Shown: positions 36,790 to 45,695 of the stretch, piece by piece
How positions within the stretch are numbered: position 1 is the stretch's first letter
Layout: the number at the start of each line of letters is the position of its first letter
Assembly (NCBI RefSeq): GCF_007994075.1
Contig: NZ_VIWU01000001.1
Coordinates: 620,001 to 684,000, forward strand
Length of the DNA stretch: 64,000 bases
Direction: 5' to 3'
Origin: Pseudonocardia hierapolitana
Lineage (GTDB): Bacteria; Actinomycetota; Actinomycetes; Mycobacteriales; Pseudonocardiaceae
Notes under the pieces: model-generated
The model's input: only the letters and a program-made list of their open reading frames with translations
Told to the model about the DNA's origin: nothing
Database searches by the model: none
Made by a program: the position numbers and the translations under genes

Positions 36790-38541
36790 GTGACCGACTT
36801 CGCCGTGTGGGCGCCACAGCGCCAACGCGTCCGGGTGCTGGTGGACGGCACCCCGTACGAGATGTCCCCCGATCCGTCAGCAGGCGCCGCCGGGTGGTGG
36901 CAGGCCGTCGTCGAGGACGCGGCGCCCGGCACCGCCTACGCCTTCCTCCTCGACGACGAGGAGGAGCCGCTGCCGGACCCGCGCTCGCGCTGGCAGCCCA
37001 CCGGCGTGCACGGGGCGTCACGCGTGTACGACGACAACGCCTTCTTCTGGACCGACCGGGCGTGGACCGGCCGCCAGCTGCCGGGCAGCGTGCTCTACGA
37101 GCTGCACACCGGCACGTTCACTGCCGATGGCACCTTCGACGCGGCGATCGAGCGGCTCGACCACCTCGTCGGGCTGGGCGTCGACATGGTGGAGGTGCTG
37201 CCGGTCAACGCCGTCGACGGGCCGCGCAACTGGGGATACGACGGCGTCGGCTGGTACGCGGTCACCGAGAACTACGGCGGGCCGGACGCGTTCAAGCGGT
37301 TCGTCGACGCCTGCCACGCCCGTGGGCTCGGCGTCGTGCTCGACGTCGTCTACAACCACCTCGGCCCGTCGGGGGCCTACCTGGACCGCTTCGGCCCGTA
37401 CTTCGCCGGCAGCAACATCTGGGGCCCGTCGCTCAACCTGGACGGGCCGCACTCGGACGAGGTGCGCCGCTACGCGATCGACAACGCGCTCATGTGGCTG
37501 CGCGACTTCCACGTCGACGCGCTGCGGATCGACGCCGTGCACGCGCTGCACGACAGCCGTGCCACGCACCTGCTGGAGCAGCTGGCAGTCGAGGTGGAGG
37601 CGCTGTCGGCGCACGTGGGCAGGCCGCTGTCGCTCATCGCCGAGTCCGACCTCAACGACGCGCGGCTGGTCACGGCGCGCGAGGGCGGCGGGTACGGGCT
37701 GCACGCGCAGTGGTGCGACGACATCCACCACAGCCTGCACGCGGTGCTCACCGGGGAGTCCCAGGGCTACTACACCGACTTCGCAGAGGCGGGCATCACG
37801 GGCCTCGCGCGCGTGTTCACCCGCGCCTTCTTCCACGAGGGCACGTGGTCCGGATTCCGCGAGCGCACCCACGGCGCTCCGGTGGACACCCGACGCATCC
37901 CGGGGCACCGCTTCCTCGCCTACCTGCAGAACCACGACCAGATCGGCAACCGGGCCACCGGCGACCGCCTCAGCCAGACACTCTCCCCCGGCCTGCTGGC
38001 CTGCGGCGCCGCGCTCGTGTTCTGCTCCCCGTTCACGCCGATGCTGTTCATGGGCGAGGAGTGGGGCGCGCGCACCCCGTGGCAGTTCTTCTCCCACTTC
38101 CCGGACGAGGCGCTGCGCGACGCCGTGCGCGAGGGCAGGCGGCGGGAGTTCGCCGAGCACGGCTGGGGCGACTCCGAGGTTCCGGACCCGAACGCCGAGA
38201 GCACGTTCCTCGACTCCAAGCTCGACTGGGACGAGCCCGCGCAGGAGCCCCACGCCACCCTGCTGCGGATGCACAGGGAGCTGATCGCGCTGCGGAAGGC
38301 GTGGCCGGAGCTCTCCGACCCGTGGCTCGACGACGTGGGGGTCGGGGGCGACGACGCCGCACGCACCGTGGTGCTGCACCGCGGCACGCTGCGCGTGGCC
38401 TGCAACCTCGCCGCCGAGGCCGTCACCCTCGACCTGGAGGCGCCGATCGAGCGGATCCTGCTGGCGTCGGAGCCGGTGAAGGGGGACGGGAGGGCGCTCA
38501 CCCTCCCGCCGGAGTCGTTCGCCGTGGCGAAGCTGGCCTGA
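36790..38541 (+). CDS. treZ: Maltooligosyltrehalose trehalohydrolase TreZ
   Basis: Hydrolyses maltooligosyltrehalose to free trehalose, completing the TreY/TreZ route. The 583-residue protein has a CBM48-like start (FAVWAPQRQRVRVLVDG), then the GH13 barrel: VYNHLGPSGAYL, FHVDALRIDAVHALHD with the nucleophile Asp, LIAESDLND with the acid Glu, and FLAYLQNHDQIGNRATGDRL, plus the TreZ-typical FMGEEWGARTPWQFFSHF. GTG 36790 matches the MTDFAVWAP N-terminus. It is separated from treY by an accessory segment, so it must have its own promoter. Confidence 0.95.
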   Translation: MTDFAVWAPQRQRVRVLVDGTPYEMSPDPSAGAAGWWQAVVEDAAPGTAYAFLLDDEEEPLPDPRSRWQPTGVHGASRVYDDNAFFWTDRAWTGRQLPGSVLYELHTGTFTADGTFDAAIERLDHLVGLGVDMVEVLPVNAVDGPRNWGYDGVGWYAVTENYGGPDAFKRFVDACHARGLGVVLDVVYNHLGPSGAYLDRFGPYFAGSNIWGPSLNLDGPHSDEVRRYAIDNALMWLRDFHVDALRIDAVHALHDSRATHLLEQLAVEVEALSAHVGRPLSLIAESDLNDARLVTAREGGGYGLHAQWCDDIHHSLHAVLTGESQGYYTDFAEAGITGLARVFTRAFFHEGTWSGFRERTHGAPVDTRRIPGHRFLAYLQNHDQIGNRATGDRLSQTLSPGLLACGAALVFCSPFTPMLFMGEEWGARTPWQFFSHFPDEALRDAVREGRRREFAEHGWGDSEVPDPNAESTFLDSKLDWDEPAQEPHATLLRMHRELIALRKAWPELSDPWLDDVGVGGDDAARTVVLHRGTLRVACNLAAEAVTLDLEAPIERILLASEPVKGDGRALTLPPESFAVAKLA

Positions 38542-38622
38542 CCGACTCCGCGCGCTGCCCGCCGTCGTGCCGCGCGCGGAATGCCCGCGACCGTCCCGGC
38601 CCGCCTCGCTACCGTTCGCGGC

Positions 38623-39258
38623 GTGCCTTCCGTCGAGACCCTGCTGGCGTTCACGCTCGCCGGCGTCATCCTCGTGATCATCCCCGGGCCGAGCGTGCTG
38701 TTCATCGTCGGTCGGGCGCTCGCCCACGGCAGGCGGGCGGCGCTGGCGAGCGTGGCCGGCAACACGGCAGGCGCCTCGCTCGTCGTGGTCGCGGTCGCGC
38801 TGGGCTTCGGTGCGATCGCGACGCAGTCGCTGGCCGTCTTCACCGTGCTCAAGCTGGTCGGCGCGGCCTACCTCGTCTACCTGGGTGTGCAGACGATCCG
38901 CAGGCGCGGCGACCTGATCGCCCGCCTCGGCGAGCCCGCCGCGCCCCCCGACCGGCGGATGTTCCTGCAGGGCGTGATCGTCGGGGTCACCAACCCGAAG
39001 GTGCTGGTGTTCTTCGCGGCCGTGCTGCCGCAGTTCGTCGACACCGCGGCGGGCAGCCCGACCACCCAGATGCTCGTGCTCGGGCTGCTGTTCGCGATGA
39101 TCGCCGCCACCCTCGACAGCGCCTGGGGCCTGGCGGCTGGCAGCGCCCGGACCTGGTTCGCCACCTCACCCGGCCGCCTGCGGTGGATGGGCGGCATCGG
39201 CGGCGTGTCCCTGATCGCGATGGGCGCAGGCCTCGCGCTGACGGGCCGCAAGGACTGA
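38623..39258 (+). CDS. LysE-family amino-acid/metabolite exporter
   Basis: 211 residues, five to six membrane helices. The family signature LVIIPGPSVLFIVGRALAHGRRAALASVAGNTAG near residue 20 is followed by VLKLVGAAYLVYLGVQTIRRR and GVIVGVTNPKVLVFFAAVLPQFV. It is of the RhtB/LysE translocator group; the substrate is unknown. GTG 38623 is preferred over ATG 38581 because the longer version adds a non-conserved leader. Confidence 0.9.
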   Translation: MPSVETLLAFTLAGVILVIIPGPSVLFIVGRALAHGRRAALASVAGNTAGASLVVVAVALGFGAIATQSLAVFTVLKLVGAAYLVYLGVQTIRRRGDLIARLGEPAAPPDRRMFLQGVIVGVTNPKVLVFFAAVLPQFVDTAAGSPTTQMLVLGLLFAMIAATLDSAWGLAAGSARTWFATSPGRLRWMGGIGGVSLIAMGAGLALTGRKD

Positions 39259-39306
39259 CTGCGCGAGCTGTCGAACTCCCACGAAATGCCCAACTCATCG
39301 CGCCGA

Positions 39307-39465
39307 GACGCCCGACTCGCCGTATCCGGACGCCCGACTCGCCGTGTCGAGACGTCGGACTCGCGGGTGAGTCTTGCTCTGACACGGTGAGTCTTGCGTC
39401 CTGACACGGTGAGTCTTGCGTCCTGACACGGTGAGTCGTGCGTTACGACGCGGCGAGTCGGGCGT
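39307..39465. repeat. Array of about seven GACTC/GAGTC repeats with 20-22-bp period, switching orientation
   Basis: Three units of the form GACGCCCGACTCGCCGTRTC are followed by four to five units in the opposite orientation (GTGAGTCTTGCGTCCTGACA), so the array is itself an overall inverted repeat and could fold. It fills the gap between the convergent lysE and merR genes; nothing else is visible in this 239-base gap. It belongs to the same family as 55432-55690 and the cgoX insert. Confidence 0.8.
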
Positions 39466-39497
39466 TCCAGCGCCACCGGCTTGGAGGCGGGCCCGCC

Positions 39498-40403
39498 TCA
39501 GCCGTGGGCACGCAGGGCGTCGACGAACCACTCGAACGGCTCGATCTGCGCCGGGGCGCGCCCCCAGCCGTTGAGGATGCCGAGCAGGTCCCAGTAGCGC
39601 GCGACCCGGCGGTCGGTGAAGGTGTCGATCGTGTCGGCCAGCTGGTCACGGGCTGCCGCGTCCATGCCGGGATCGATGATCCGGGCGAGGACGGCCTGGC
39701 CCTCCGGCGAGTCGGGCGCGGTGCCGCCGGCGACGGCGGCGCCCGCGTGCTCGACGATCGGCGCCGGGTCGAACGGAGGCTGGTCGCCGGCGGCCTCCGA
39801 ACCGGCGACGGCCATCTCCCGGGCCCGGGCGCGGAACGCCGGATCGTTCACGAGCTCGGCGAGCTCCACCCACGCCTCCACCTGCTCGGTGGTCGGTTCG
39901 TCGGGCAGTGCGGCCGGGAGCATCCGCATGTTGTTCGCGATCCCGGCGCCAGGGGCGTCGGGGTCGGTGCCCGCGAACGTGGCGTCGACGAACTCGTCGA
40001 TCATCTGCTGGCGCTCGGCGGCGGAGAGCCGGGCGAGGTCGTTCATCAGTGCTGCCTTCCGTGGAGAGGGAGCGCCCCGCGCGAGCAGCGTGCACACGGC
40101 GCGCTGCGTCCGCAGGACGCGGATCTGGTTGTCGATGGCCTGCACGTGCGCGGCCGCCACGTCCTCGACGCTGCGCCTGCGCTCGAGCACGAGCCTGATG
40201 TCGTCCAGGCCCATGCCGAGCTCGCGCAGCGTGCGGACGAGGTCGAGCCGCGCCACCGCCCGGCCGTCGTACCGGCGGTAGTTGCCGGCCGACCGGTCCG
40301 TCTCGGGCAGCACGCCCTCGTCGGACCAGAACCGGATGGTGCGGACCGGCACGCCCGTGCGGCGGGCGAGCTGCCCGATCGTCAGCAGGGGTTTCTCGGC
40401 CAT
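39498..40403 (-). CDS. MerR-family regulator with C-terminal TipAS-like helical region
   Basis: 301 residues. MerR helix-turn-helix (LLTIGQLARRTGVPVRTIRFWSDEGVLPETDRSAGNYRRYD), the coiled dimerisation helix (residues 75-110), and a long C-terminal helical domain (about 170 residues) that probably binds an effector. No metal-binding cysteines are present, so it is not a classical metal sensor. It is divergent from the M50-like gene with 70 bases between; the intergenic sequence contains a CAGCGGCTGGAAGGTCAAGG element of the kind found in MerR promoters. Confidence 0.9.
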   Translation of the reverse strand: MAEKPLLTIGQLARRTGVPVRTIRFWSDEGVLPETDRSAGNYRRYDGRAVARLDLVRTLRELGMGLDDIRLVLERRRSVEDVAAAHVQAIDNQIRVLRTQRAVCTLLARGAPSPRKAALMNDLARLSAAERQQMIDEFVDATFAGTDPDAPGAGIANNMRMLPAALPDEPTTEQVEAWVELAELVNDPAFRARAREMAVAGSEAAGDQPPFDPAPIVEHAGAAVAGGTAPDSPEGQAVLARIIDPGMDAAARDQLADTIDTFTDRRVARYWDLLGILNGWGRAPAQIEPFEWFVDALRAHG

Positions 40404-40473
40404 GAACCGATCCTCGAGTCTCCAGCGGCTGGAAGGTCAAGGCCGATTCTGCGCCCGTGCGAGACTGGGTCGT

Positions 40474-41169
40474 GTGGGTGACGGCCTGGCAACGTTCCAA
40501 CGCACCCTCTCCGCACTGATCGAGCAGCGCCCTGGCGTGCTGCTCGCCGCGGCGCTCGCGCTGGTCGTCGTGATGTGGACGGCGGCGTGGCGATGGACAC
40601 GGATCGTCGTGACGATCGCCCACGAGGGCGGGCACGCGCTCGTCGCGGTCATCGCCGGGCGCGGCCTCACCGGGATCCGGCTGCACGCCGACACCTCCGG
40701 GCTGACGGTCTCGACCGGCGACCGCCGCGGACCCGGGCTTGTGTTCACCTTCCTCGGCGGGTACCCGGCGCCGTCACTGCTCGGCGTCGGGGGTGCCCTG
40801 CTGGTCGCCGCCGACCAGACCGCGCTGATGCTGTGGATCGCGATCGTCCTGCTCGTGGCCACGCTGGTGCACGTGCGCAACGCGTACGGGGTGTTCGTCG
40901 TGCTCGCCACCGGCGCGCTGGTCGGCGCCGTCGCGTGGTGGGGCGAGCCCCGTCTGCAGGACGGGTTCGCGGCCGTGCTGTGCTGGTTCCTGCTCTTCGG
41001 CGGCGTTCGCGCCGTGCACGAGCTGCGGCGCAGCAGGCGGCGCGGCGCGTCGGACGCGGACATGCTCGGGGCCATCACGTGGGTGCCCCGGGGAATGTGG
41101 GTGCTGCTGTTCTGGTTGCTCGCGGCAACGGCCGTGATCGTCGCGGCCGGGATCCTGCTCTTCAGGTGA
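40474..41169 (+). CDS. M50-like membrane metalloprotease
   Basis: 231 residues, about six membrane helices. The zinc motif HEGGH lies in VVTIAHEGGHALVAVIAGRGLTGIRLHADTSGLT near residue 50, typical of the peptidase M50B-like family in actinobacteria. A second site NAYG (near residue 145, VHVRNAYGVF) may supply the third ligand region. GTG 40474 gives a short cytoplasmic start. Function in the cell unknown. Confidence 0.82.
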   Translation: MGDGLATFQRTLSALIEQRPGVLLAAALALVVVMWTAAWRWTRIVVTIAHEGGHALVAVIAGRGLTGIRLHADTSGLTVSTGDRRGPGLVFTFLGGYPAPSLLGVGGALLVAADQTALMLWIAIVLLVATLVHVRNAYGVFVVLATGALVGAVAWWGEPRLQDGFAAVLCWFLLFGGVRAVHELRRSRRRGASDADMLGAITWVPRGMWVLLFWLLAATAVIVAAGILLFR

Positions 41170-41176
41170 GGGAAAG

Positions 41177-41587
41177 ATGAGCGACTGGAACGAGAAGGTC
41201 ATCGAGGAGTTCCGCGCCAACTCCGGGATCGTGGGCGGCTACTTCGAGGGCGCCCCGATGATCCTGATCCACCACATCGGAGCGAAGTCCGGCGTCGAGC
41301 GCGTCACGCCGCTGGTCCACTTCCCCGAGGACGACGGCAACACCGTGATCGTGGCCTCGAACGGCGGCGCGCCCACGCACCCGGCGTGGTTCCACAACCT
41401 CAGGGCCAACCCGAAGATCGAGGTCGAGGTCGGCACCGAGCGGTACACGGTGCTCGCGGAGGAGCTGCCCCGCGCCGAGCGCGACGAGTTCTGGAAGCGC
41501 GTCGTGGCCGAGCGCCCCGGCTTCGCCGACTACGAGCGCAACACCGACCGCCTCATCCCGCTGGTGCGGCTCACCCGCGTGGGCTGA
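41177..41587 (+). CDS. Deazaflavin (F420)-dependent nitroreductase-family protein
   Basis: 136 residues of the Ddn family. The start SDWNEKVIEEFRANSGIVGGYFEGAPMILIHHIGAKSG and the core PLVHFPEDDGNTVIVASNGGAPTHPAWFHNLRANPKIEVEVG, then RLIPLVRLTRV, are the standard blocks for F420H2 binding. It starts seven bases after the M50-like gene, after GAGGGAAAG, so the two are probably co-transcribed. Confidence 0.93.
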   Translation: MSDWNEKVIEEFRANSGIVGGYFEGAPMILIHHIGAKSGVERVTPLVHFPEDDGNTVIVASNGGAPTHPAWFHNLRANPKIEVEVGTERYTVLAEELPRAERDEFWKRVVAERPGFADYERNTDRLIPLVRLTRVG

Positions 41588-41615
41588 GCCAGGATCCGGG
41601 GGGCAGGATCGGCCC

Positions 41616-42053
41616 ATGCCGATCACCCTCGACCAGGCCCAGACCATCGTGCAGACCGCCTTGCAGCACGGCACCGATCAGGGCTTCCAGCCCCTGACGG
41701 TCGCCGTGCTCGACCCGGGTGGCGCGCTCGTCGCGCTCGGCCGCCAGGACGGCTCCGGATACCTGCGGCCCGACCTCGCCACCGCGAAGGCCTGGGGGAT
41801 CCTGGGCATGGGCATGACCAACCGCGCGCTCGCCGCCCGCGCCGAAGCGGCGCCGGACCTCTACACGACGATCGTCGCCCTCTCCGGCGGCAAGCTCGTC
41901 TCCGTGCCCGGTGGTGTGTTCATCCGGGACGCCGACGGCCAGTTGCTGGGCGCCGTCGGCGTCAGCGGGGACACGTCGCTGAACGACGAGGCCGCTGCGC
42001 TCGCCGGGATCGCGGCGGCCGGCCTCGTCGCGGAGACGGGCGCAGAGGCCTGA
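41616..42053 (+). CDS. GlcG/HbpS-family heme-binding-like protein
   Basis: 145 residues with the DUF336 fold: LTVAVLDPGGALVALGRQDGS, LATAKAWGILGMGM and SVPGGVFIRDADGQLLGAVGVSGDTSLNDEAAALAGIAA. Streptomyces HbpS binds heme extracellularly, but here no signal peptide is seen. It lies 28 bases after the deazaflavin gene, likely the third gene of that unit. Confidence 0.88.
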   Translation: MPITLDQAQTIVQTALQHGTDQGFQPLTVAVLDPGGALVALGRQDGSGYLRPDLATAKAWGILGMGMTNRALAARAEAAPDLYTTIVALSGGKLVSVPGGVFIRDADGQLLGAVGVSGDTSLNDEAAALAGIAAAGLVAETGAEA

Positions 42054-42106
42054 GCTGCGGACTGAATCGAAGACGAACCTTCACCTGATCGTTCCAGTTG
42101 CCACGC

Positions 42107-42112
42107 TAGACT
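42107..42112 (+). promoter_or_regulatory. -10 box of pyk, implying a leaderless mRNA
   Basis: TAGACT ends eight bases before the GTG at 42120, and no Shine-Dalgarno sequence is present, so transcription would begin at or next to the start codon. Confidence 0.55.
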
Positions 42113-42119
42113 CATTCGC

Positions 42120-43541
42120 GTGAGCCGACGCACCAAGATCGTCTGCACTATCGGTCCCGCCACCGCGTCGCCGGACCGGATCCGCGAGCTCGTGCAGGCG
42201 GGGATGGACGTCGCCCGCCTGAACTTCAGCCACGGCACCCGCGACGACCACAAGCGGGTCTACGACATGGTCCGCGCCGCGGCCGATGCCGAGGGCCACG
42301 CCGTGGGCATCATGGCGGACCTGCAGGGTCCCAAGATCCGCCTGGGGCGCTTCGCCACCGGGCCCGTCGAGTGGCAGACCGGCGAGGAGGTGCGGATCAC
42401 GGTCGATGACGTGGCCGGCACCCACGACCGGGTCTCCACCACCTACACCGGCCTCGCCGCCGACGCCCGTCCCGAGGACCGGCTGCTCGTCGACGACGGC
42501 AAGGTCGCCCTCCGCGTCGTCAAGGTCGAGGGCAACGACGTCGTCTGCCGCGTCACCGAGGGTGGCCCGGTGAGCGACAACAAGGGCATCTCGCTGCCCG
42601 GGATGAACGTCACGGTGCCCGCCATGTCCGAGAAGGACTGCGGCGACCTCGAGTTCGCGCTCGGCCTGCGGGTCGACACGATCGCGATGTCGTTCGTGCG
42701 CAGCCCCGCCGACATCGACGTGACCCACAAGATCATGGACAGCATGGGCGCCCGGGTGCCGGTGATCGCGAAGCTGGAGAAGCCGGAGGCGGTCGACAAC
42801 CTCGAGGCCATCGTCCTCGCGTTCGACGGCATCATGGTCGCCCGCGGTGACCTGGGCGTGGAGCTGCCGCTGGAGCACGTGCCGCTGGTGCAGAAGCGCG
42901 CCATCCAGATCGCGCGCGAGAACGCCAAGCCGGTCATCGTCGCCACCCAGATGCTCGAATCGATGATCACCAATTCGCGGCCGACCCGTGCGGAGGCGTC
43001 CGACGTCGCCAACGCGGTGCTCGACGGCGCCGACTGCGTGATGCTCTCGGGCGAGACCGGCGTCGGCCGTTACCCGATCAAGTCCGTCCAGACGATGGCC
43101 CAGATCATCGAGGCCGTCGAGGATGGGCCGGTCAACGTCCCGCCGCTCAACCACGTGCCGCGCACCAAGCGGGGCGTGATCTCCTACGCGGCCCGCGACA
43201 TCGGAGAGCGCCTGTCGGCCCGCGCGCTGGTGGCGTTCACGCAGTCCGGCGACACCGTCCGGCGCCTCGCCCGCCTGCACACCCGGCTCCCGCTGCTCGC
43301 GTTCACCCCGGAGCCCGCGGTGCGCAGCCAGCTCGCGATGAGCTGGGGCGTCGAGACGTTCCTCGTGCCGTCGGTGGACTCCACCGACGCCATGGTCCGC
43401 CAGGTCGACCAGTCGATGCTGTCGATCGAGCGGTTCCAGCCCGGTGACCTCGTCGTGATCGTGGCCGGTTCGCCGCCCGGGACCGTCGGTTCCACCAACC
43501 TCATCCGCGTCCACCGCCTGGGCGAGGAGGACCACGCCTGA
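42120..43541 (+). CDS. pyk: Pyruvate kinase
   Basis: Transfers phosphate from phosphoenolpyruvate to ADP. 473 residues, normal length: RRTKIVCTIGPATASPDRIRELVQAGMDVARLNFSHG, KGISLPGMNVTVPAMSEKDCGDL, the active-site block PVIAKLEKPEAVDNLEAIVLAFDGIMVARGDLGVELPLEHVP, and KPVIVATQMLESMITNSRPTRAEASDVANAVLDGADCVMLSGETGVGRYP. The C-terminal allosteric domain is complete. GTG 42120 is the start, with a -10 box at 42107. Confidence 0.97.
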   Translation: MSRRTKIVCTIGPATASPDRIRELVQAGMDVARLNFSHGTRDDHKRVYDMVRAAADAEGHAVGIMADLQGPKIRLGRFATGPVEWQTGEEVRITVDDVAGTHDRVSTTYTGLAADARPEDRLLVDDGKVALRVVKVEGNDVVCRVTEGGPVSDNKGISLPGMNVTVPAMSEKDCGDLEFALGLRVDTIAMSFVRSPADIDVTHKIMDSMGARVPVIAKLEKPEAVDNLEAIVLAFDGIMVARGDLGVELPLEHVPLVQKRAIQIARENAKPVIVATQMLESMITNSRPTRAEASDVANAVLDGADCVMLSGETGVGRYPIKSVQTMAQIIEAVEDGPVNVPPLNHVPRTKRGVISYAARDIGERLSARALVAFTQSGDTVRRLARLHTRLPLLAFTPEPAVRSQLAMSWGVETFLVPSVDSTDAMVRQVDQSMLSIERFQPGDLVVIVAGSPPGTVGSTNLIRVHRLGEEDHA

Positions 43542-43549
43542 CGGGCGTC

Positions 43550-44053
43550 GTGGTCCGCCGGCTCGCTCCGGCGGAGTGGGAGTCGCTGCGCGAGCTGCGA
43601 CTCTCCGCGCTGCTCGATGCCCCAGGGGCCTTCGCGTCGAGCATCGAGCGGGAACGGTCCGAGCCGGAGACCCGCTGGCGCGAACGCATCGCCCGCCACG
43701 CCTGCTTCGTCGCCGAAGTGCGCGGCGAGCGGGTCGGCCTTGCGGCGGGCAAGCCGTCCTACGACGGAATCGCCGACCGCCGCGACCTGATCTCGATGTG
43801 GGTCCACCCGGCACACCGCGGCCGTGGCGTCGGCACGGGGCTCATGCGGGCCGTGGTCGAGTGGGCGGCGAGCGACGGCGCTCGCGAGGTGGCGCTCTGG
43901 GTCGCTGACGGGAACACGGCGGCGGCGGCCGCCTACCGGCGCGCGGGGTTCGTCCCGACGGGCAGGCGGCAGCCGCTGCCGAGCAACCCGGCCGTGGGCG
44001 AGGAGGAATGGGTTCTCGCGATACCCGCCCTCGACGAGGGACGCGCGAGCTGA
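43550..44053 (+). CDS. GNAT-family N-acetyltransferase
   Basis: 167 residues with an acetyl-CoA-binding motif A (LISMWVHPAHRGRGVGTGLMRAVVEWA) and the downstream VADGNTAAAAAYRRAGFVPTGRRQPLPSNP. The acceptor is unknown. It starts eight bases after the pyk stop and is probably read with it. Confidence 0.9.
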   Translation: MVRRLAPAEWESLRELRLSALLDAPGAFASSIERERSEPETRWRERIARHACFVAEVRGERVGLAAGKPSYDGIADRRDLISMWVHPAHRGRGVGTGLMRAVVEWAASDGAREVALWVADGNTAAAAAYRRAGFVPTGRRQPLPSNPAVGEEEWVLAIPALDEGRAS

Positions 44054-44061
44054 CCCTCCGC

Positions 44062-45144
44062 TCATCCGCGCAGCAGCACCGGTAGCTCGACCAGGCGGCT
44101 GCCCTGCATCCCACGGTCGACCCGGCGCAGCTGCGCGTACGGCACGGCCAGCCGCGCATCCGGGAAGTCGGCTGCCAGCACGTCGGCCACGGCACGCAGC
44201 TCCAGCTGGGCGAGCTGGGCGCCGATGCAGTAGTGCGGCCCGGCGCCGAACGTGAGGTCGGCCCCCGCGCCGGCCGTGTTGATGCCGGCGATGTCGACGA
44301 GAACCGGAGCCCGTTCCGGGAGCCGCACCCCGGCCAGCTCGACCTCGGCGCGCGTGAACCGCCACAGCGTGAACGGGGCGGGCGGCTGTTGCCGCAGGAC
44401 CTCGCCCACCAGGTCGTCCGACGGGTCGCCCAGTGCCCGCGCGACCAGGAACCCGAGCGCGGCGTCCGTGGTGATCTGGCTGGCGAAGATCAGCCCGAAG
44501 AGCAGGTAGTGCACCTGTTCCTCGCTGGTGCCCTCCGGAACGCGGTCGCGCAGCTCCGCGGCCATGCCGCCGTGCTCCAGCGCGGCCGCCGCGAGGTCGG
44601 CGAACGCCGCCATCACCGCCGCGAACTCGCTCGGGCCGTAGGCGCCCATCCGCGCGCAGGCCGCGACCGCCTGGTCGACGCGGTCGGCCGGCACGCCGAG
44701 CAGCTCGCAGATCACGGTGAGCGGGAACCGCGTGGTGAAGTCCGCCATCAGGTCGACCGGCCCGTCCAGGGCGGCCAGCTGCCTGCGGGCGATCGTGGCG
44801 ATCAGATCGGCGAACCCCTGGATCCGTCGGGCGGCGAACAACGGAGCGTGCGCCTTGCGCAGTGCCGCATGCGCCGGTCCGTCGAGCGTGGTGAGCGAGG
44901 GCTGCTCGGCGGCCGTCGGTTCGAGGCCCGCCGCCCATCGGTCCCATGACGGCGGGGCGTACGCAGGGTCCTTCGCCAGGCGATCGTCGGTGAGCACCCG
45001 GCGGGCCAGGGCCTCCTCCGTGACGATCCACACCGGCCCGCCGGCCGGCGCCTCCGCGCGCACGATCGGCCCGGCCGCCCGCAAGGCGGCGGCGGTGCCC
45101 GGTTCATTGATCCGGCGAACGACTGTGGCGAACGGATCGAACAA
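44062..45144 (-). CDS. Cytochrome P450
   Basis: About 360 residues. The heme-ligand loop TFGAGPHYCIGAQLAQLELRA and the K-helix EVLR (ExxR) are present. The I-helix is unusual: FASQITTD replaces the common AGxE/DTT, so the acid that normally precedes the catalytic Thr is an Ile, suggesting altered oxygen activation. TTG 45144 is chosen as start because GGGAG lies five bases before it; the protein is then slightly shorter than most P450s. It is divergent from a MarR gene, with a perfect palindrome between. No ferredoxin or reductase is adjacent. Confidence 0.88.
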   Translation of the reverse strand: MFDPFATVVRRINEPGTAAALRAAGPIVRAEAPAGGPVWIVTEEALARRVLTDDRLAKDPAYAPPSWDRWAAGLEPTAAEQPSLTTLDGPAHAALRKAHAPLFAARRIQGFADLIATIARRQLAALDGPVDLMADFTTRFPLTVICELLGVPADRVDQAVAACARMGAYGPSEFAAVMAAFADLAAAALEHGGMAAELRDRVPEGTSEEQVHYLLFGLIFASQITTDAALGFLVARALGDPSDDLVGEVLRQQPPAPFTLWRFTRAEVELAGVRLPERAPVLVDIAGINTAGAGADLTFGAGPHYCIGAQLAQLELRAVADVLAADFPDARLAVPYAQLRRVDRGMQGSRLVELPVLLRG

Positions 45145-45157
45145 TTCGGCTCCCAAG

Positions 45158-45176
45158 TAGCTAGGCTGCCTAGCTA
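45158..45176. promoter_or_regulatory. Perfect palindromic operator between P450 and MarR genes
   Basis: TAGCTAGGC-T-GCCTAGCTA: nine-base arms around one base, 14 bases before the P450 start and 16 bases before the marR GTG. Symmetry and position fit a MarR dimer site covering both promoters. Confidence 0.8.
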
Positions 45177-45191
45177 ACGTAGCATGGGCCG

Positions 45192-45695
45192 GTGCCCGAC
45201 GAGATCGAATCCAGGGAGCGCACCCGCTGGGCGGCCGCCGAGGCGACGTGGGCGCTCTGGGAGGTGATGCGCGGCGCCACCGAGGCCGGCTACGTCCTGG
45301 CCGAGCGGCTGGGCCTGCCCTACAACGACGTCCGGGCACTGAGCGTTCTCACCGAGTCCGAGGACCCGCTCGGCCCGGTCGAGCTGGGGCACCGGCTGGG
45401 GATGCGCTCCGCGTCGGCCACCGAGCTCGTCGACCGGCTCGAGGGCAGCGGACACGTCCGCCGCGTGCGGCACCCGCGCGACCGCAGGCGCGTGATCCTC
45501 GAGCTCACGGAAACCGGCCGGCAGGCCGTCCTGGCGGAGCTGGGCCCGCTGCTCGCTCGGTTCGACCAGGTGGCCGACGACCTCGGCCCGGAGGGCAGCG
45601 CCGCCGTGGTGACCTACCTGCGCGCGATCGCAGAGGAGCAGCGCACTTACCGCGGCACCACGCGTGGAACGAGCCCTGAGAGGATGCGGCCGTGA
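45192..45695 (+). CDS. MarR-family transcriptional regulator
   Basis: 167 residues with the winged helix LPYNDVRALSVLTESEDPLGPVELGHRLGMRSASATELVDRLEGSGHVRRVRHPRDRRRVILELTETG. It probably controls the divergent P450 and its own operon through the 45158-45176 palindrome. The stop overlaps the tesB start by four bases, so tesB is coupled to it. Confidence 0.92.
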   Translation: MPDEIESRERTRWAAAEATWALWEVMRGATEAGYVLAERLGLPYNDVRALSVLTESEDPLGPVELGHRLGMRSASATELVDRLEGSGHVRRVRHPRDRRRVILELTETGRQAVLAELGPLLARFDQVADDLGPEGSAAVVTYLRAIAEEQRTYRGTTRGTSPERMRP

